From NCBI GenBank assembly GCA_023078555.1, contig CM041196.1, positions 1,178,001 through 1,242,000 of the forward strand: a DNA stretch of 64,000 nucleotides, in the 5' to 3' direction. This document shows positions 47,194-59,600 of the stretch, in pieces. Each line of letters begins with the position of its first letter. Position 1 is the stretch's first letter. The notes beneath the pieces are model-generated. The model was given only the letters and a program-made list of their open reading frames with translations. It did not search any database and had not been told where the DNA came from. The translations under genes were made by a program, and so were the position numbers. The stretch is from Ulva prolifera. Taxonomy: Eukaryota > Chlorophyta > Ulvophyceae > Ulvales > Ulvaceae.

Positions 47194-48357
47194 TGCGGCA
47201 GCGCCGTTCTCCTGCAAAGCACGCGATTCAATGAGAAGGCTGATAACAGCACACTGTATGACAAGAACTGCCTTCTCTGGGCAGCTCCACACTGTTCATG
47301 TGGCGAGGTCTCACTGCCGTCTGCCACATCAGCACGTGGGGTTGTGGCGCACCGGCAAAAAGCTAGCCGCATGCGGCGTGACAGCAGGCATAGTTGCCTG
47401 CTGCCTTAGAGATGCGTTAATCATCGAATTTGGAGCACATCGTGTTGATGATACACCGCGAGCGTGCGTCGCTGCCGTTGCCTGGGACATCATGCTGGCC
47501 ATGACTAACGAAACGCAGCACTAGAAAAGAAGCCGAGGAGAAAAAGAATTCAGTCAAGAGCTGATGGGAAGGCCGTTTGAGCGTTCAAGCCGTGTTCACA
47601 GGGATGATGAGATGGCTGCCGTAACAGACTATGAAGTTCGAAACACTTGCAATGAAAAGCTGACCGAGGCCGTACTGAAAGCAGCGGAGTGAACAATTAA
47701 AAAGCAACTCTTGACTAGAGCCTTATAAACCTGGCGCAGCGGCCGGCCTGGACCAACGCACGCTTTTCGGAAAAGCGCCATGCACATCCCACGCGGTCGT
47801 GCACTAGCGAGATATCGAAGTTTCACATGAAGCTGACAACACCTCGCACTATCACCAGAGCTCGACACTCAGCCCAGCATGCCGTCACGTACCGCATACA
47901 ACCCAGGCCACACTGCGTTGCACTCCCCCAGCATGCGCCACGGGCCTCACACGGAAAGAACTCCCCGCAGCAGTTCCCCAATTGTGTCACATGAGAACAG
48001 CCAGAATGGCAAGCACAGACACCGCACATGTCCGCACAGCAGCTAGCATCGGCATACACGACATGCACTGCATGTTGAGGAAGCACGGGACAGCTGGGCG
48101 CACAGGAGGCACGGGACAGCTGGGCGCACAGGGAGACAGCGTCTCGCTCAGCACTTCTGGGTCACCAGGCCCGTCCACACAGAACAATGCCGAACAAGCA
48201 GCAATGACTTCTGTAGGGACGCCGTAGGAATGCTGCTACGTCACCCGACGCTGCCGCTCAGGCGCCCGCCCGCCGACCGCTGTTCGCTCCAAGGTCGGAC
48301 GACTGGAGGCACACCTGCTGGTTTGAGGCCGGGTACCAGCGGCACCGGCCACGGCGC
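47194..48357. other. 1.2-kb spacer, no supported gene
   Basis: Between the small minus-strand gene and the 3' end of PYRR. It contains a 26-bp tandem duplication at 48083-48132 and no coding support. Confidence 0.4.
48083..48132. repeat. 26-bp tandem duplication
   Basis: The unit GCACGGGACAGCTGGGCG... starts at 48083 and again at 48109 in intergenic sequence. Confidence 0.8.
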
Positions 48358-51300
48358 TCACACAGCGTGCTCCAGCGGCTCCCCCCGCAACGCGCTGCAG
48401 CCGCGCTCCTCCGCCAGCACCCGCGCCCGCACGCGCTGCAGCACCGCCCCGAGCATATTCCGCCCCGTGCCCGTGCGGCCAGCGCCCCAGAAGTAATCGT
48501 TCGGGCTCGCCTCGACGAGGTGGACCTCCTCCTCCGCGGTGCTGAGCAGCATCGCGCGCGGCCCCGCGTGCCGCCGGAACTTCTCGAGCACGGCGGCCTC
48601 CATCACCGCGACCTTCGACTCCGCCCAGTCGGCGCGCACGAGCTCCGCGTCGACGCGCTCATGGAAGCGGCCGCACCGAGCGGCCTCCTCTGGCGACGGC
48701 GCAGCGACGATCTTGTCGATGACCGCCTCGGAGCGCTCGCGCACGGCCGCGGCGACCGCGCCGTCCGCATGCATGAACTTCTGCGCCTGGTAGAAGTGCT
48801 CGACGCTCGCCCAGCGGCACTGCAGCGCGGGGGCGGCGTCGGCGGCCGGGTGGTCGGCCTGGCCGCGGGGCATGTCGATCGGGTGGGGGGAGAAGTTGCT
48901 CAGCGCGCCCCATTCGTCCCACGCCTTGAAGAACTCGACGACGCCGCGCGTGCCGCTGCGCTGCCGCCGCATCGCGGCCGCCACGGCCGCCATCGCGTCG
49001 TGCATCTCCCAGCTCTCTGATAGCGCCGCGCCGCCGTCGCGCGCGGCCGTAGCGGCGCCTGCGGCAGCGCCGGCTGAGCCGGCGCCCGCAGTCACAGTGG
49101 CGAAGCCGCCGCCGCCACCGGGTGACGCAGCGACCATGCTGCGGAGGAACGGCGGCATGGCAGTCGCGCTGCCGACGGGCTCGGAGCGCTCGAGGAGCTT
49201 GCGGTAGAGCGCAAAGGCGCCACCGGAGGAGGGGAGGGAGCCCTGTGCGAGGATGTCATCCTCGATGATCTCGTACGTCGGCTCCAGCAGCGGCACGGCC
49301 TGCACGGCAGCAAGATCACCCACGGCCCACATTGTTCGGCGTCATCTGCGTAGACCGATAGTAGAGGCGTGGGTGAAGGGGGGGGGTGAGGGGGGGGGGG
49401 GGGGTCTTCGGTGCTTACTGCCTCTCCTCCTTTGTCCGTGCAGCATCATTCTGAGACGTCGCCACATGGATGACGATGCCGCACTGCAGGTTCTCCACAT
49501 AGCGGCAATGAGGCATAGGCGCGTTTGCGGTCCAGCGGACACTGAGGCCAAGCCACACCACACGTCGCTGCCGCCACGCATTCCCTCCACATGCCCAACA
49601 AAAGAGCGGAGGCTCCATCAACGCGGCTGCACTGACCAACACTGCACATGTCGTGAGCGACCCACCCGAGCCTAAAGCAACATCCCTCAAGCATGCACAC
49701 AATCACGGCCGCCGCAGCCAGAGGGCAGAGACACCGACTGCAAGAGCTCCGAGCAACAGAGCGGCCCACAAGCATGGCACAGGGCAGCGCCGCGCCTGCG
49801 TCATCTGCACGAAGCCGAGGTTCCCGACGGGCGTGTAGCTGTTCGTGCCGCCGATGATCTTGGGCGCGATGAACGTCATCACCTTGTGGATCGTGCCGCT
49901 CGCGAGCGCCGGCGCCGCGAGGGTGCCCCCGCACTCCCAGAAGCACCGCAGGAAACCCCGATCCGCGCAGTACGCCGCGACGTGCGCCGGCGTCAGGAAG
50001 TCAAACTCCACGACCTCGACGCCGCGGTCGCGCAGCGCGGCCTGCGTGCTTGGGTGCGCGCCCTGCTGAGTCATCACGATCGTCGGCGCCACCGACACGT
50101 CAAACACGTTCGCGTCCTGCACCCCGCCCTGGGTTTAGATCACTGCGGGGGTGATCGGGGAACAGCACTCACGCCGCTGGAGATTGGACTGCCTGCTAGT
50201 CCAAGAGCCTGCCCACAACGAGCCCCCCCCCACCCCCACCACCACGTAATCATGATTTTCTGGGTGGCAGGCCCAACAAAGATTAAAGTTTTTTTTTACC
50301 TAGACCCCATATAACGCTGCCCTAGGTGTCCATGCTTTTGATTGAATACGGTATATCATATCCGTGCACCAGCAACCAACAAGGCGGGAGGCCCGGGGGC
50401 GCACCGGCGGGAGGTCGAGGCAGCGGGTCATGATGACGCGCGTCGGGAAGTGGCCGCTCTCGCGCCGCGTCGTCAGGCGGGGGTTGTCGCGGCGCACGGT
50501 ATTGCCGCCGACGATGACGGTGTCGCTCGCGGCGCGCTGCTCAAACACGCGCTGCCGCGACGCCGCGTTGCTCACCCACGCGCTGTGCCCGGTGTGCGTC
50601 GCGATCTTGCCGTCGAGGGTCATCGCGTACTTGAGCGTCGACATCGGCACCCCGAGCACCTCCCGGTGCAGCAGCGGCTGCAGCAGCGGCGCAGTGTTTA
50701 AGCTCTCTCTCCAGCAGCAGTGCGGTGTGCCTGCCATCCGCGACCGCCTGTGTGTGATAGCTTGACAGCTCCTTGTGCCAGTGTTGTAAACGGCACTGTA
50801 ATGTAGATTGTGCTGGTGCTCAGCCATACAATGGTAGAGTTTGTGTAAGTCGCGTATATGATCTGTGAGCGGCATTCTGCTGGTGCATTGGGGGAAAGGG
50901 GGGGGGGGGGGGGGGGAGTGCACGAGTGTGACAGGCTGTTTCAGCTGAGACAAGGGACAAGTTGCGGGGGCATGCGGCGTGGGAAACCTTGTGGCCGTGA
51001 GCCCTCTGTATAGAATCACAAGTGCGTGGGTTATAAATATAAGCGCGCAGAAAGACCAGCGCAGGCTGACTCCATGGCGAGGGCTGACCCGCAACCTGCA
51101 AACACCTGCGCTCTGCACATCTGCGGGCATCGCAACGATGGCCATACGTGCGGCCGGATGGGTGTATGTGACTTGCATGGATGGTAAGCCTGCAGCATGT
51201 GATCGGAATCGTGCAGGGGGCTGGCTTTGCTAATGGTGTACCCCGCTTTCGGGCATGCATGTGAAGGGGGAGTGCGTCAGAGAGGCCAGAGTGCACGGGA

Positions 51301-52558
51301 TTCGCCTTGCCACAGAGAGGACACATACGGCGAAGCTTCGAAATCAGACTCACAGAGTCGGAATGTGTGGTTGCAGGGCTGTGCGAGCGCGGCGTGCTGT
51401 TTGGCGGCGGAGAGCAGCCAATTCGAGAGCAGAAGCAGGTCAAGGTGGCGATATGTGTGCCCGATGCCATGGAGGGTCACTATTCGCCTCTCATGTGGGA
51501 CCTGCTGGCCTTGTGTATTGAGCGTTGTTGCATTATGCACGCCCAGGCAGCGCACAGTGGTGCATGTGGACGAGGGGATGTGAACACATTTGATGGTGAT
51601 TAAGCCAGCATGCTCAAACAGCATGACTTTGAGAAGGCACAACTGCACCATCAGGATGAAAATGCCACTTGGCCTGGGAGACAGAGCATGCAGACCAGAT
51701 TGCCGGCCAGATGAGTTCAGATTGTCAGGTGTTGGACGGCTGTGCTGGGGATAGATGTATGCGAGGCAACTACTGCTGCTGTGGCGACGACACAATTGGA
51801 AAGGCAATGACAGGTGCCCTGACGCAATGAAAACAGATGCAGATGCCGAGATACGCACCTCGTTGGCACGGAGGCAGCTGCGTAGCGCCTTGTACGCGGT
51901 GGTACCTTCTGTGAAGGCCTCAGGATGTGCTTCGACAAGCTGAACTTCGATGCCACTGGCTTGCAGTATGCTGACAGCAACCCCCCGCATATGCGACAGC
52001 GGATGTCTATGGCCCATGACAACTCGCTTGACACCAGACTGGAGCATGAGCTCTAAGGCTTTGGTGTCGCCATGGCAGTCCCCTGTTTCGAGGTTGAGGT
52101 AAACGGTGGCACCTCGTGCAGCTGGGCCTGCATCCCGGAGCAGCTGCTGCTCCGCCGACGGGGCACCTTGTGCCCGCTGATATGCTTTCCCAGCAACAAC
52201 GCCATCTTTGGTCACGATTATAGCGCCGTGATTGGGATGGGGGTATGTCAACCCCTCGGACGTCAACGACAGCTCTGCAGCCTGCTGAACGAAGGCAATG
52301 TCGGACTCTGCATCACACGTTGTGCACTTGACTGCATCTGAGACGTACCAGCGCAATTTGCTGACCGTTGTTTCCACAGCTTTGCGCGTCTGCGACCATA
52401 TCGATCATGCACGGGTTGGCAAGGTCGAGGCCGCTCACAACCTGGTGAAGCAAAGCACAGCATTGAATTCTGCAGCTTGAGTAGATCCACACCGAGTAGA
52501 TTACTTGCATAGTGTTGAGGAATGTTGTATGCGCGTCGCTCAGTCGTAATACGTCCAT
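48358..52558 (-). CDS. PYRR: pyrimidine reductase PYRR: inactive deaminase + RibD reductase + NADAR
   Basis: Minus-strand exons 52442-52558 (tentative), 51859-52389, 50405-50677, 49796 (or 49781)-50116 and 48358-49299 join in phase to about 727 residues. Exon 2 is RibD-deaminase-like (GLTYPHPNHGAIIV ... ATVYLNLETGDCHGDTKALELM), but the zinc motifs HAE and PCxHxGxTPPC are degraded (SAE; no paired Cys), as in plant PYRR. Exons 3-4 are the reductase (STLKYAMTLDGKIATHTGHSAWVS; VGGNTVRRDNPRLTTR; FWECGGTLAAPALASG). Exon 5 is a NADAR/COG3236 N-glycosidase domain (WGALSNFSPHPI; ASVEHFYQAQKF; SPNDYFWGAGRTG). The gene is expected to reduce the deaminated ribosylaminopyrimidine in plastid riboflavin synthesis and to destroy damaged intermediates. 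The N-terminus, and thus the transit peptide, is uncertain. Confidence 0.88.
49391..49404. repeat. poly(G) run, 14 bases, in an intron
   Basis: Within intron 4 of the minus-strand PYRR gene. In sense it is poly(C), about 90 bases before the acceptor of the last exon. Confidence 0.8.
50898..50916. repeat. poly(G) run, 19 bases, in an intron
   Basis: Within intron 2 of the minus-strand PYRR gene. In sense it is poly(C), about 220 bases before the acceptor of exon 3. Confidence 0.8.
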
Positions 52559-53375
52559 AGCGCAACGGCCGTGCTACCACGCTCGCTGAACCGCGAAAAC
52601 GCGCAGATCCGTGCAAGGGCATACGTGTAGGAGCAGCTGTATGATCCCCTGGCCTTGGGACACTCTCACTGTAATCTAGGCTTCAAAACATGACCTATTG
52701 CATCATGCCAGTGTCACTGATGAAGGTATCACCTCACAAACCAACCTTCTATGTGAACGTGCTGTAGTTTATCCCGTGGAACTAACATCAGGAAAGCACA
52801 CAGTAATTGTGTCTCTGGGGATCTAGATAGTGGTAACTGGGGAAGCTTAGGTGTGGTGCAGCCACATCTGTGCGTAGGCCACGCGGAGGAATGCGGCTCA
52901 CGCAAGACATTGTGCCACCGGTGACCACGTACACCAGCGACGCAACTCCTGGCGAGGCTCTGCGACATGAGTGAGATCTCACATGCGTGCACAAAACGTT
53001 GAACTCATTGGCTTTGATGCTGGTGTGCAATCTTGCGGACACAGCGTTCAATTCAGGCATCACCGCTTCATGCCGCACTGCATGATCACGTCGGCAACGC
53101 CCTTCCTCATTCCGGCACTGTAGACACGTTCACTTCTGCATCAGTCTGTGGAAAGCGCGCTAGAGCTCACTGTCCACTGTTTGATTGTCCGTGAACTGCC
53201 GTGTTCCTGGAGTGCGAGTGCCTGTGCCCTTGGGCTGCGTTCCGGCAGAGTCGTGCCCTAAGCTATGGTCACTATGAACAGAGTGCGGGCCAGGATGCGA
53301 CTGAAATAGCTGCGTGAAAGCTGTAGCAGATCCTGCGTATACCTGCTGTGGTCTTCATATCAAATAGGCGTGACA
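52559..53375. promoter_or_regulatory. divergent intergenic region, PYRR / TTC4
   Basis: About 800 bases lie between the start of PYRR (minus) and the start of the TTC4-like gene (plus), so both promoters should be here. No clear TATA box is visible on either side and no further gene is supported. Confidence 0.35.
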
Positions 53376-56300
53376 ATGGCTGCTCGACCTGTGATCACTC
53401 CCGGCCTGGATCCAAATGATCCAGCCGATGTATGGCTGGACAGCCTCGATGTCAGTCACATCAAACCACTAGATGATGATTGGGAGAACCATCCGTACTG
53501 GGCTGACCAGGACGACCTCGAAAACGACGAGAGCGACCTCGCCGCAGCGGCCAGGGAAATGGCAATCGAAGACTCCCCAGAGGAGAAAGCCGAGGACTGC
53601 AAGGTGCATCACCCGAGTCTCACGCGCTTTCTTTATTCCATTCGCAGCGTCGACTGCAGCGCATCGAAGTCAGCTGCCCAGGCACTCCACGTCTGCCAGT
53701 GTTGCCTCATCGATGCGTGGTACAGCATCAGCAGCACTGGGAGCTCATCGCGCTGTTGAAATGCAGAACATTGGCAACGACCTGGTCAGGCAGGGCAAGC
53801 AGCGGCAGGCGAGGCAGCTGCTGCGGGAAGCAGTGGACAAGTACACAGCCGGCCTGCGCTTCCTGCATGAGGCCAACTCCAGTGACAACACTCTCCGCTG
53901 TGTGCTCCACAGCAACACGGCGCAAGCACACGCGCACCTCGGCAACTGGCGGAACTCCCTCTATGTGCGAATCCTGCCAGCTGCTGCCTGATCTTCCCAT
54001 GCCGGTTTCCGTTTTCTCAGGGAGATACAAGCACAGGACTCAAAAGGTCCGGCTGCCATTACACGCATAGCCGCCGCTGGCAGTGTCCGTCGTGGAATCA
54101 GAGGCTGGACTGCATGAACCTGTGCAACCTCTGTGAACCCGTACGATCACCTGCCACCGTGAGAATTGGTTGAGCATGAGAGAGAAGCTGCACGTCCGTG
54201 GTGGCTCGATCTGTGCGACCATCGCAGAGGAGAGGGGTGGGCATGCAGAGCGCGCGGCGGGCGCTGCAGGCGGACGGGAGCCACTTCAAGTCGTTCCTCC
54301 GGGCGGCGGCGGCTGCAGCGCGGCTGCGAGAGTGGACGCTCGTGCGGCAGCTCTGCGCCGCCGGCCTCGCCCTCGAGCCCGATAACCCTGACCTCCTGCG
54401 CCTCGACAAGGTGCCCCCTCCCCCCCCTGTCTGTTATCATACATCTCGAAATTGTTTTCGTGTGACTGTGATTACTTCTATTGTGTTCTACCCCGGACGC
54501 TTTTACTGGCCCTATGCCATGCGTGCTGTGGGGTGCCTTTGTGCATCTGCGAGCCACCGGTCTCGCAGTAGAGCCGCTGCTGCAACGGTACCCATATCAT
54601 ATCAGTGCCATTCAAGCCAGGCAGTTCTCACCCCCATGATCCCCCTCGCGATGGCTATGCAGCCATGCATCCAGCCTCTCGTCCTCTCCAGCCCGCCCCG
54701 CTGCCCCCAAGCCACAGTGCCGTATTCAGGAGGCGCAGCATGAGGAGGCGGAGCGGCGCAAGCGCGAAGAGTCACAGCGCGCAGCACAGCACGAGCGCGA
54801 GCGGCCGTTCCGCGCCGTCGCGCGCTGCCTCGCGGCCCGCGGCTTCGCGATGACGCGGCCGCAGTTCGGGTTCCAGAAGAACCAGGGGGCGTTCCTGCCG
54901 TGGCTGGAGGGCGCTGACGCGGCGGAGGCCGCCGGCGCCGGGGTGCCGGCGCCGGGAGCGCTGCACTTCCCCGTAATGCTGTACTACCCCGAGGCCTCGC
55001 CGTACCATGACACGATCGAGGACGTGTGCGAGACGGACACGATCAGGGACCACCTGGAGGCGGTGCGTCGCGCACGCTGCTGTCATGACACATGCATGTG
55101 TGTCATGCACTACGTGACACACATGCATGTGTGTGAAGCACTACGCCCTGTGTTCCCCGTGTCTGTACTGAGGCGGGGTGTTTGGCAAGGGTTGCATGAA
55201 ACAGGGCCTGCGGTGTCGATTTGTGACGAAATCGCTTTTGCTTACCTGGTGCGATTTGCTGTCCCTGGTATGTGGCCAAACATCGTTTGTTCAGAGCTGC
55301 GGTGTATGCTACTCAGTACGTGGCAAGCAAGCCTGTGGTTTCCACAGCAACGTCCGGATGCTGCCGTCTGGCGCTTGCAGCTCGCCACGGTGCCACGTGT
55401 CCGAAGTGTTCGCAGCCACCTGCAGGCAGTGCGTCGCGCCGCTGCTGCACAGCATATCACCGCTTGAGCAGTGTCGCATCCTGTGTACCCCATGGCCGTA
55501 CTGCCTGCTGGTGAGCAACACGCGATGCAGGGCATCTTTTGCCGGTACGGATCACAACCGCTATTGCTTTACTGGCGCGATGCGTTTTCCCTGGCACGTG
55601 TCAAACCAACTGTCTTTCACTGCTGCATCATTGCGTCGGATCGTGGCTTCAGGCGGTCCTGGCGGCGGTGCGCCGCACAGATGCTGCTCAACTCATGACC
55701 TGGTGGAGTCCTGCATTTGGTTACAAAGCAGAGAGGCCGGGTACCGGGCTGTTCCTAGGAATCCATCCGCAAATCCACTCACGCGGGTTCCTGCATGTGT
55801 TTATGCATGCACGATCACATAGCCTTCGTGTGCCGCATGGATTGAGGCTTTGGCAAGAAATGCGGCACGCAGGCCTCCAGTGCCCATGTGTGTCCACAAG
55901 GTTTCTGGCGATTCACTTGTGCCGTGTTGTTTTGCCGGTGTTTGCCGAAGGAGTTCTGGTTTGCTTTGTTGCATTGTGTGCCTTCCAGCATGTGCCATGC
56001 CTGTCCTTGTGTCCCACAGCAACAAACCGTTCCGCACGCACAGCTCATCATGGCGCCTTGTGTCCGCAGTGCGGCACGGCCCATGACAGCATGTGGCCAG
56101 AATCCACCGGAAATAATGGCTACAGGGGTGAAAGAATTCTGGCCATGCTGTGCAGGCGTTTGGGGAGGGCACGCCGGCGATTGGGTGGGACGAGGAGGGC
56201 GCGTACACGCGGGCGCGGGTGCGGCTGTTCTACTGCTCGCACTGCGGCACCGTGCTGCGGGAGGCGCAGATCACCGAGACGCTGCAGGGGCGCTTCCCCT

Positions 56301-57060
56301 CGGGCTACGTCGAGACGGGCTGCCAGGTACGCACCCGCCCACACGGCGCCGCACTTGCGGCTCCTGCAGCCGCGCCGCGTTTCCCTCTCTCTCTCATGCC
56401 GTGCGTGGCAGCACGGTGTGCATCCACATCAGATCCTGTTGCAACACGTCCAACAACAAGCAACGCTGATGAAGAACACTTTAAGAAGCCGACACGTCAC
56501 AGGGGCATGCATACACACATGCATCCCTGTGTGATGTTGCGGACGAGGACAGGTGGCAGGAGCGCGACACGCTGCTGCTCTCTGTTCGCGCTGCAATTGC
56601 ACCACGGCTCCCACAGCACAGCACAGCACAGCACACGCATGCACGCCCCATGCACGCCCGGCTGATGAAGGGCCAGGTGAAGCGCCCAGCAGCATCGCCT
56701 CTGCCCACACACAACCCGTACTTCCCACAGCCGCCGCCGCGCCAGTCCCATCCACTCGCCTCCAGCCAGCGCACACGCACACGCACACCCAACCCGTACT
56801 TCTGCAACACCGCAGCCGCACACATCGACAGGTAGGCCAGCGGCGGCTGCACATGCATGGTGACGCGCGCGGTGTGGTGTGTGCAGAAGTACGGGCCGCG
56901 CACGTCGGCGATGGTGCCGGTGGCGGAGGAGTGGACGTTTGCGGAGCTGCTCGCGCGGCCCGACCACGTCATGCCGGGCATCCCCGTGCTCTTCGTCGTC
57001 GCCGCCGGCACCGCCTTCCACGACCGCTTCCTCAAGTCCTTCGACCCCAACGGCCGGTAG
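53376..57060 (+). CDS. TTC4: TTC4/CNS1-type TPR co-chaperone
   Basis: Six exons (53376-53603, 53767-53964, 54249-54410, 54730-55062, 56156-56326, 56887-57060), all in phase 0, join to 421 residues; human TTC4 is about 387. Exon 1 carries the acidic N-terminus (SHIKPLDDDWENHPYWADQDD). Exons 2-3 carry TPRs (NIGNDLVRQGKQRQARQLLREAVDKYTAGL; VLHSNTAQAHAHLGNW; ALQADGSHFKSFLRAA). Exon 4 has a Glu/Arg-rich helix and ALHFPVMLYYPEASPYHDTIEDVCETDTIRDHL, and exons 5-6 the wheel-like C-terminal domain (EWTFAELLARPDHVMPGIPVLFVVAAGTAFHDRFLKSF). The family binds the HSP90/HSP70 C-terminus and eEF2. Exon 5 contains a Cys-x-x-Cys (LFYCSHCGTVL) that I do not recall in relatives. Intron 4 is long (1093 bases). 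Confidence 0.85.
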
Positions 57061-58806
57061 CCGCACACGCCGTCAGCTGTCTCTGGCAGTACTGTGGAGC
57101 TTCGCTTCGACTGACCCGCGTCCTTGTCACACCTTGACGAGATCAGACATTGACGCAGTGACAGCAGGATTGCTGCAGCGGTGGTGGTCGTGGGTACTGG
57201 CAGATGCTGCGGAGGCGGCTATAGCGACCGATAAGCGCCAGGATAGGCCCATGTGGCGCATGGGCACAGTCGGAGAGGCGTTGCAGGCATCGTCAGCTTG
57301 GCCCATGTGTGTGGAGGCATGTGCTCACATGGCTGAAGTCATGTCGGACGGTCTCTGGTGGTGGCAGCAGAGGTCTGCACTCTGCACCCTTCGTACGACC
57401 TGTGGTGGAGGGGGCCGTGCTCCGAGGCCACGGGTGAAGGGGCTGTGCAGCGTGTGGGCATGATGTGCCAATTGGGTGAGAACATGCTATACCCGGCCGG
57501 CTGGCTGCTGCCTTGTGGCTGTCCGTGCTTCTAGCGATGCTCCGTGCCTGAAGGCGGCCGGGCAGCAGGCCCTGTCTGAAAAACACGTTGGTTTCCGAGG
57601 GGTTGGTAGCATGGTGCTGAATACGGCCTGCACGGGGGATTATTTCTGTAACTCTGGTCAAGTCATTTCGCCTCACAACAGCACGGAATGTTTGGCCAAA
57701 GCAGAAATGCGCATGCGCGAGACTGGTGCTGCAGTGGTAATCATTTGTCACCAACTCACCAGCGAAGATTTTTATGCTTGTCGCATGACTCTAAAGACCC
57801 ACAGGGAGCACCAATGCTTATCAGGTGACGAAACCATAGGCCCTCATGGCCGTGGGTGACAGTTCTTGCAGCGGCTGCTGTGTTCAATACACCGCCTGCC
57901 CACAGGATGCGCCAGCCCCGTGAGCCCTGCAGCAGATGCATTGGGTATGATGGCGCTGGAGATGATGCCTTCACCAGCATGGAGGCGTTGAGACGAGCAG
58001 GCGCCCGCATCCACGAGAACTGCCGATACGATCCTGATGTTACAAGCGTTCCAGTGCTCTGGCCAGTACAGCTCTATCCGTCTACATTGAGACAGACATA
58101 TCAATCCAGAAATAGATGTATATGAGGCTCTGGTGCGTGTCCCCTGGTGTGCACATGGCGGCCCCTGCCTCCGCTCCAGGCACACATCAGCCTTGAAACA
58201 AAACGCACGTGCTCAACTGACCACTGAAAGAAAACCGCCCAACTTGCAAACGAGGCGTGAGCACCTCACACCGGCGAACCATGCACCAACCACGCATCAG
58301 CGGTGGTTGGCAGTGAGCAGCATAAGGAATTTGCATTGCTCAGCACCGCCTGAGCGAGCCTGGGAAACTCGCTGCCCCATGCATGGTGGATGGCCGGTGG
58401 GGCTGCCATCAACAACCACAACTGATTCATCATTACGTCGATGTATATTGATTGCGCCGTGTCCCGATGTAGTTCGCTATAGCTTCACGTCTGGCTTCCG
58501 TGTGGCTGCTGTCAAGCAGCTACACACCCTCACGGACCTGCGAGAGTTTCTGTTCTGACTTGAAGCCATTCCTGGTGATGAACACTACAGAACAGCCGCA
58601 GGCGAAAATGGAAAGCCCTCTGGGAATGATTTGTGTGGCTTCTCTCTGCCACTGCTTTCTGCCCTCTGTCTCCTGCTGTGGCTTCAACATAGAGGTGGCT
58701 TCATGTGAGGGATGCTTGCGACAGGCTGGAGCCTGCAGCTGAGCTGGTAAGCGCTTTTGCGTTTCCCGCGGACAGGACGGCTTTGCAAGACCAAGCTGTG
58801 GCGAAT
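57061..58806. other. 1.7-kb spacer, no supported gene
   Basis: Convergent interval between the 3' ends of TTC4 (+) and the EF-hand gene (-). Plus frames at 58133-58558 and minus frames at 57844-58185 are open but carry no motif or splice-supported extension. Confidence 0.4.
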
Positions 58807-59550
58807 TCATCGGCAGTGCGAAGCAGCGTAGACGAACTGGTCAAAGGTGAGGTTGATGCTCGAGGAGCCCTTCGCATATCCCTCAAACATCCCGCTTGCA
58901 GACTGCAGGAAGATGGTCAGGCCAACAAAGCCTGGCATGTCCAGGTGCCCCAGGCATGCAGGGTCGTAGGCCGCAAAGAGGGATCCGAAAGCTGGCTGTG
59001 ATAGACTGAATCCTGCACGTAGCTGGCCTTGAGAAGTTGTGTGTGGGCCGGCAGCACAGAGAGCACAGTCACCTGGCGGAGCATCGTTTTGATGGTGACA
59101 GGAGGACATGCAGGCCCTGAAGAGCGACTCGTGCCTGCCTGTTCCAAGGCTGTCTCCACCTCTGTTCTTGACAGCTTCCCATCTCCATTGCGGTCGATGA
59201 TTTTGAAGTTTTCTTGTGTCTGGAGGATGAAGTTGTGCATCCGTTCAAATCCTTCAAAGTCAACCACACCGGTGCCTGCTGGATCATACATTCTGCAACC
59301 AGGGCTCAAGTGATCACATCTTTGACAGCGCGCACGTCGTCAGCAGCTCTCTAGATGGCATGACATACCGTACGAGGGCTGCAACAGTCTGCAGGCTGAA
59401 GTGCATGCCTCCTTGCGACAAAGCTTGCTGCAACTCGTAAGGAGAAACGGATCCGTTGCTATCTTTGTCCACGAAACTGAACCACTGCAAATCATCATCG
59501 AGTTGGTTGCGCCCTGGCGTGGGCTGGCACAGCAACGCTTCGACAAGATC
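58807..59550 (-). CDS. penta-EF-hand calcium-binding protein (5' end incomplete)
   Basis: Three minus-strand exons (59369-59550, 59135-59292, 58807-59012) give the C-terminal about 180 residues. EF1 reads FVDKDSNGSVSPYEL and is canonical. The next EF region, at the exon 1-2 junction, reads YDPAGTGVVDFEGF. EF3 reads IDRNGDGKLSRTEV and is canonical. EF4-5 are degenerate (YDPACLGHLDMPGF; INLTFDQFVYAAS). This order and spacing match the ALG-2/PDCD6-peflin group, whose Gly/Pro-rich N-terminus may sit in an unplaced upstream exon, possibly starting at ATG 59600. Exon 2 to 3 fits the family spacing (ALEQAG then FSLSQPAF) only if the donor is GC rather than GT (see findings). Likely a calcium-dependent adaptor in membrane traffic, by family. 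Confidence 0.82.
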
Positions 59551-59600
59551 CTACGAGACAGCTCTGCAGAGCTCAAGAATTCACGATCAGCTTGAATCAT

